A stretch of 7,724 bases of DNA from the NCBI GenBank assembly GCA_030596225.1, contig JAUVKO010000094.1, forward strand, positions 1 through 7,724. The letters run 5' to 3'. The DNA is from Fidelibacterota bacterium. Its GTDB lineage: Bacteria; Fidelibacterota; UBA8477; JABMPR01. The position numbers and the translations under genes are program-made. The notes below the pieces were generated by a model. The model was not told the origin of the DNA. It saw only the letters and a program-made list of their open reading frames with translations, and did no database searches. Of the stretch, positions 4,853 to 7,724 are shown one piece after another (the stretch's first letter is position 1; every line of letters starts with the position of its first letter).

Positions 4853-6484
4853 ATGTCCGGTAAAATGGCAATGGTCCCACCAGCAGTAAATGAAACTATC
4901 CTGGATTATGCTCCCGGTTCCCCTGAACGGGTAGAATTAATAGCAACCTTGAAGAAGATGAAATCAGAGGTCATTGAGATTCCGGTGATCATCGGTGGCA
5001 AGGAAATATATACAGGCAACACTTCCACCAATGTGATGCCCCATAACCATAAACATGTTTTAGCCAAATATCACATGGCAGGTCCTGATGAAATAGCTCA
5101 AGCCATTGAAGCGTCATTGAAAGCCTGGAAAACCTGGTCTATCATGCCCTGGGAAAGCCGGGTGGCTATCTTTAAACGGATGGCAGTGCTATTAGCGCAT
5201 CCTTATGGACATATTCTCAATGCTGCAACCATGTTAGGGCAAAGTAAGAATGCATATCAGGCTGAGATCGATGCCGCTTGTGAATTGATTGATTTCTTCA
5301 ATTTTAATGCTCAATACCTCCAGGAGATCTATTCGCAGCAGCCGCCCTATTCACCAACAGGAACCTGGAATATGGTTGAACATCGGGCCTTAGAGGGTTT
5401 CGTATTTGCTGTCACCCCTTTCAATTTCACTTCTATCGCAGGAAATTTGCCCTCTGCACCGGTATTGATGGGAAATGTGGCTCTCTGGAAACCGGCCTCT
5501 TCATCTGTCTATTCAGGTTATTTCTTAATGAAGATGTTCAAGGAAGCCGGCTTACCGGATGGTGTTATCAATTTTATCCCCGGGAAGGGTTCTATCGTGG
5601 GTCCTACTGTGATGGAGAGTGAACATCTTGCTGGAATTCATTTCACTGGTTCCACAGCAGTATTCCAAAGCATGTGGAAGACGGTGGGTGATAATATTGC
5701 AAAATATAAGACCTATCCGCGTATTGTGGGTGAGACAGGCGGGAAAGACTTTATCGTTGCCCATGAATCGGCCCAAATGGAAGTCTTGCGCACTGCGGTG
5801 ATTCGGGGTGCTTTTGAATATCAGGGGCAGAAATGTTCTGCTGCTTCACGGGTTTATGTTCCACGCTCCATGTGGGCAGAATTTAAGGATAGCTACATAG
5901 CAGAAGTTGCCAAAATTAAAATGGGGGATGTGGAGGACTTTGGCAATTTCATGAATGCGGTTATTGATGCCGGAGCTTTTGCAGATATTACTGCCTATAT
6001 CGATTATGCCAAAAATCGCGATGATGCTGAAATCATCACCGGTGGCAATTACGATGATTCGACAGGTTATTTTATTGAACCCACCACTATTGTAACCACT
6101 GATCCTCATTTCAAGACCATGGAAGAGGAGATCTTTGGACCGGTTGTGACTATTTATGTATATGATCAGACCTGGGAAGAGGTCCTGGAACTAGTTGATG
6201 GAACCAGTCCTTATGCCTTAACCGGAGCGGTGTTATCCAATGACCGTGCAGCTACTGAAATGGCAATTTGTAAATTACGCCATGCCGCCGGAAATTTTTA
6301 TATCAATGACAAACCAACTGGCGCAGTAGTTGGACAGCAACCCTTTGGCGGGAGTCGTGCATCCGGCACCAATGATAAGGCCGGATCAATTTCAAATCTG
6401 ACACGCTGGATCTCTCAAAGAACCATCAAAGAGAATTTCCTGCCACCCACGGAGTTCCCTTATCCGTTTATGGAAAAAGAGTAA
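4853..6484 (+). CDS. pruA: 1-pyrroline-5-carboxylate dehydrogenase (ALDH4A1-like)
   Basis: An NAD-dependent aldehyde dehydrogenase that oxidises glutamate semialdehyde (the open form of 1-pyrroline-5-carboxylate) to glutamate, the last step of proline breakdown; cytoplasmic. The 543 residues follow human ALDH4A1 along nearly the whole length, including long shared strings such as QAEIDAACELIDFF (136-149) and GNFYINDKPTG (480-490), so it belongs to the stand-alone enzyme class rather than the bifunctional PutA. Key residues are present: oxyanion Asn191 in TPFNFT, Lys213 in LWKP, the nucleotide-binding turn FTGST (264-268), general base Glu294 in GETGGK, nucleophile Cys328 in GQKCSA, Glu426 in EEIFGP and PFGG (497-500). 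The Glu-Cys spacing of 34 equals that in the human enzyme. Proline dehydrogenase is not adjacent; the symporter at the left edge is the only other proline gene here. Regulation may involve the leader hairpins at 4785-4813. Confidence 0.97.
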   Translation: MSGKMAMVPPAVNETILDYAPGSPERVELIATLKKMKSEVIEIPVIIGGKEIYTGNTSTNVMPHNHKHVLAKYHMAGPDEIAQAIEASLKAWKTWSIMPWESRVAIFKRMAVLLAHPYGHILNAATMLGQSKNAYQAEIDAACELIDFFNFNAQYLQEIYSQQPPYSPTGTWNMVEHRALEGFVFAVTPFNFTSIAGNLPSAPVLMGNVALWKPASSSVYSGYFLMKMFKEAGLPDGVINFIPGKGSIVGPTVMESEHLAGIHFTGSTAVFQSMWKTVGDNIAKYKTYPRIVGETGGKDFIVAHESAQMEVLRTAVIRGAFEYQGQKCSAASRVYVPRSMWAEFKDSYIAEVAKIKMGDVEDFGNFMNAVIDAGAFADITAYIDYAKNRDDAEIITGGNYDDSTGYFIEPTTIVTTDPHFKTMEEEIFGPVVTIYVYDQTWEEVLELVDGTSPYALTGAVLSNDRAATEMAICKLRHAAGNFYINDKPTGAVVGQQPFGGSRASGTNDKAGSISNLTRWISQRTIKENFLPPTEFPYPFMEKE

Positions 6485-6507
6485 ACTTCACAGGACTTAT
6501 TATAATA

Positions 6508-6543
6508 TTGTCAAGGCGACGATTTGAATCATCGCCTTAACAA
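6508..6543. terminator. Long hairpin after the dehydrogenase gene, without a T run
   Basis: Starting 23 nt after the stop, TTGT-C-AAGGCGA-C-GAT pairs with ATC-A-TCGCCTT-A-ACAA around the loop TTGA: 14 base pairs with two C/A mismatches (6512/6539 and 6520/6531). The position suits transcript ending or protection of the 3' end. Yet AACAACAAAAC follows instead of T residues, so it is not a standard intrinsic terminator on the plus strand. Confidence 0.55.
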
Positions 6544-6552
6544 CAAAACAGT

Positions 6553-6592
6553 CCCTTCGATACGTCCCGACAATGTGTCAGGACACTCAGGG
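6553..6592. repeat. Palindromic element bounded by CCCTTCGA and CTCAGGG
   Basis: The outer ends CCCTTCGA (6553-6560) and CTCAGGG (6586-6592) match the ends of the repeat at 4493-4510. Inside is a hairpin, GTCC-C-GACA-ATG-TGTC-A-GGAC (6564-6584), with eight base pairs and one C/A mismatch. It looks like a family member carrying an inner palindrome. Confidence 0.6.
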
Positions 6593-6654
6593 TCCGTTAT
6601 CAGGTATTCAATCATTCGGTCACCGAGTAATTTTAGGAAACGAAGGAGACAAAA

Positions 6655-6714
6655 TTGTATCGAGGTGCTCGAATGATAAAGACAAGCCATAAGGAAAAAG
6701 CAGTCTTATTATGA
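6655..6714 (+). CDS. Possible short upstream ORF or leader peptide
   Basis: From a TTG at 6655 the frame reads MYRGARMIKTSHKEKAVLL (19 residues) and stops at TGA 6712-6714, overlapping the hydrolase ATG in an ATGA junction. AAGGAG (6643-6648) lies 6 nt before the TTG. An alternative ATG at 6673 has GAGGTG (6662-6667) 5 nt upstream and would give 13 residues. Two good ribosome sites in one frame, plus the junction, are more than expected for noise. The hydrolase itself has only AAGGA 15 nt upstream, so this ORF may deliver ribosomes to it. It could also be the remnant of a lost gene. I see no known attenuator pattern such as repeated codons. Confidence 0.35.
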   Translation: MYRGARMIKTSHKEKAVLL

Positions 6715-7391
6715 ATAACATCGAACAACTCAAGATATCAGATCGCAAAATTCTTCGTCGACCTCCGGCTGACCTAAGTTCATCAAAGGGAACTTTGATA
6801 TTGCTACATGGCTATGGTGCCGATGAATATGATCTCATGGGTCTGGCGGCCTACTTTGATGCCAATCTTCAAATTTTAAGCATTCGTGGTCCCGGCACGG
6901 TCATGTATGCCGGCGCCTCCTGGTTTGATATCGATATGCTGGCTGACGGCAGTTTAAAATTTAATATTGAGCAAGCTCTGGAAAGTGCAGTGGGGGTCAT
7001 TGAACTCATTGCGATTCTGAAGCAGCAAGCGCTGATTTCTGATCAGAAGATCATCCTCGCCGGATTTAGTCAGGGAGCCACAATTGCAAATATAGTGACG
7101 CTTAAACAGCCGGAATTGATCAAAGCTTTGCTCATAATGAGTGGAAGGTTGACAGAGCAGGCAGGTGAACTGATAAGTAACCCGGAGATATTAAAAGGTT
7201 TACCGGTATTCGCCGGGCACGGCGCTCACGATAATGTCATCCCCATTGAATTTGGACGTCAGATTGTTTCTTTCTGGGAAAAATTACCAGTTCAGTTTGA
7301 GCATCATGAATACCCCATGGGTCATGAGATATGCCAGGAAGAATTGGGGCATATTCAGAATTGGATGAATACAAAAGTACTCACCACCTAG
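6711..7391 (+). CDS. Alpha/beta hydrolase, phospholipase/carboxylesterase family
   Basis: A 226-residue serine esterase of the small phospholipase/carboxylesterase family (YpfH- or EstB-like; related to eukaryotic acyl-protein thioesterases). It should cleave carboxylic or thioester bonds in the cytoplasm, since no signal peptide is present; the natural substrate is not known. The order of motifs is standard: LLHGYGAD (31-38) with the oxyanion region, IRGP (58-61), nucleophile Ser120 in GFSQGA, acid Asp174 in GHGAHDNVIP, and His205 in PMGHEI. The length fits the family. The ATG at 6711 is the only ATG, GTG or TTG start after the in-frame stop at 6690-6692, but its ribosome site is poor. It overlaps a short upstream ORF. 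It lies 226 nt after the dehydrogenase with a hairpin between, so it is probably expressed separately and need not act on proline. Confidence 0.92.
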   Translation: MNNIEQLKISDRKILRRPPADLSSSKGTLILLHGYGADEYDLMGLAAYFDANLQILSIRGPGTVMYAGASWFDIDMLADGSLKFNIEQALESAVGVIELIAILKQQALISDQKIILAGFSQGATIANIVTLKQPELIKALLIMSGRLTEQAGELISNPEILKGLPVFAGHGAHDNVIPIEFGRQIVSFWEKLPVQFEHHEYPMGHEICQEELGHIQNWMNTKVLTT

Positions 7392-7537
7392 TGATTCTTA
7401 CCCATTCCAAAAACATTTAACCGCGGAGAACGCAAAAAGCGCAAAGGCTTTAAGTTTATATAGTGCCATTGGTCTGTTGCTTTTAAAGAGACGCAAGATA
7501 TTGCATCTTTACTTGGTCGTGATACTTTAGTTTTTAA

Positions 7538-7641
7538 TACCAATTGCACCTCATACTTGCACTAAATTTCTGCATCTTTTCCCGTTTTATACCAATTACA
7601 CCTCAAAACAATCTATGCATTCTTCATCTTTTCCAGTTTTA
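7538..7641. repeat. Two 52-nt direct repeats with conserved ends
   Basis: Unit 1 (7538-7589) and unit 2 (7590-7641) are equal in length. Their first 16 bases (TACCAATT, G/A, CACCTCA) differ once and the last 22 (around TTC-TTCATCTTTTCC-GTTTTA) differ twice, while about 14 central bases are unrelated. Unit 2 is also the left arm of the palindrome at 7612-7724, so unit 1 looks like a cut-off copy of the same element. Confidence 0.7.
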
Positions 7642-7724
7642 CTGCTCTTAAAATTTCAACCATAGCTCAAGCTATGCTTAAAATTTAAAGATTGTAAAAC
7701 AGAAAAATCTTTTGAATTCATATA
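7612..7724. repeat. Long imperfect palindrome, cut by window edge
   Basis: The centre is CATAGC-TCAA-GCTATG (7661-7676). Outward in one register come TTAAA/TTTAA (7648-7652 with 7684-7688), GTTTTAC/GTAAAAC (7636-7642 with 7694-7700), TTTT/AAAA (7629-7632 with 7704-7707) and ATTC/GAAT (7619-7622 with 7714-7717). Pairing still holds for most bases at the last position of the window. The structure is at least 113 nt and probably continues, as expected for a small non-coding mobile element or large palindromic repeat. Confidence 0.65.

Larger units (their letters stand above)
7392..7724. other. Gene-free right flank with repeats
   Basis: No gene is visible on either strand. ACCGCGGAGAACGC and AAAAAGCGCAAAGG (7421-7448) resemble CCGCAAAGCACGAATGCAC at 3278-3296, another scattered low-complexity type. 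A small AAGAT/ATCTT stem lies near 7495-7509. From 7538 on the sequence is filled by the repeat pair and the palindrome described separately. Confidence 0.6.

Noticed and set aside
5552..6109. Minus-strand frames at 5552-5776 and 5846-6109 and a plus-strand frame at 5619-5801
   Set aside because: All lie inside the dehydrogenase gene, whose protein is conserved throughout, so they are shadows of its codon pattern.
7661..7676. Terminator for the hydrolase gene
   Set aside because: The stem is 270 nt past the stop, is not GC-rich and is the centre of a much longer palindrome rather than a stand-alone stem with a T run.

Overview
The window looks like chromosomal DNA of a Gram-negative-type bacterium with about 45% GC (by eye). 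It has long intergenic stretches full of degenerate palindromic repeats. The FCB group (for example Marinimicrobia, Bacteroidetes or Cloacimonetes relatives) is my best guess. The reasons are the ASGES-type PutP transporter, the ALDH4A1-like proline-pathway dehydrogenase, the envelope protein with an Ig-like domain, and the style of the intergenic repeats. No marker gene fixes the taxon.

Layout. (1) Positions 1-1289, minus strand: a sodium/proline symporter (PutP family) whose C-terminus runs off the left edge. (2) 1290-1661: gene-free, with repeat debris. (3) 1662-2979, plus strand: two overlapping genes for exported proteins of unknown function. (4) 2980-3541: gene-free, with several hairpins and a 43-nt tandem repeat. 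(5) 3542-4431: three small, tightly packed genes for acidic cytoplasmic proteins I do not recognise; the last two share an ATGA junction. (6) 4432-4852: gene-free, with three kinds of repeat and a two-hairpin leader in front of the next gene. (7) 4853-6484: 1-pyrroline-5-carboxylate dehydrogenase, intact and with all key residues. (8) 6485-6710: a strong 3' hairpin, another palindromic repeat and a short upstream ORF. (9) 6711-7391: a phospholipase/carboxylesterase-family hydrolase with an intact Ser-Asp-His triad. (10) 7392-7724: repeats ending in a long imperfect palindrome cut by the right edge.

How the genes fit together. PutP imports proline with sodium, and the dehydrogenase performs the second oxidation of proline breakdown (glutamate semialdehyde to glutamate). 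The window therefore carries two of three parts of a proline-use pathway; the first enzyme, proline dehydrogenase, is not here. The two genes lie on opposite strands about 3.6 kb apart, so they are not one operon. The exported pair and the three-gene acidic operon between them have no visible link to proline.

No complete mobile element, CRISPR array, tRNA or rRNA is visible. The least explained material is the intergenic repeat structure: a hairpin family with compensatory changes between copies (3315-3400 and 4540-4576), the long palindrome at the right edge, and the unknown small-protein operon.
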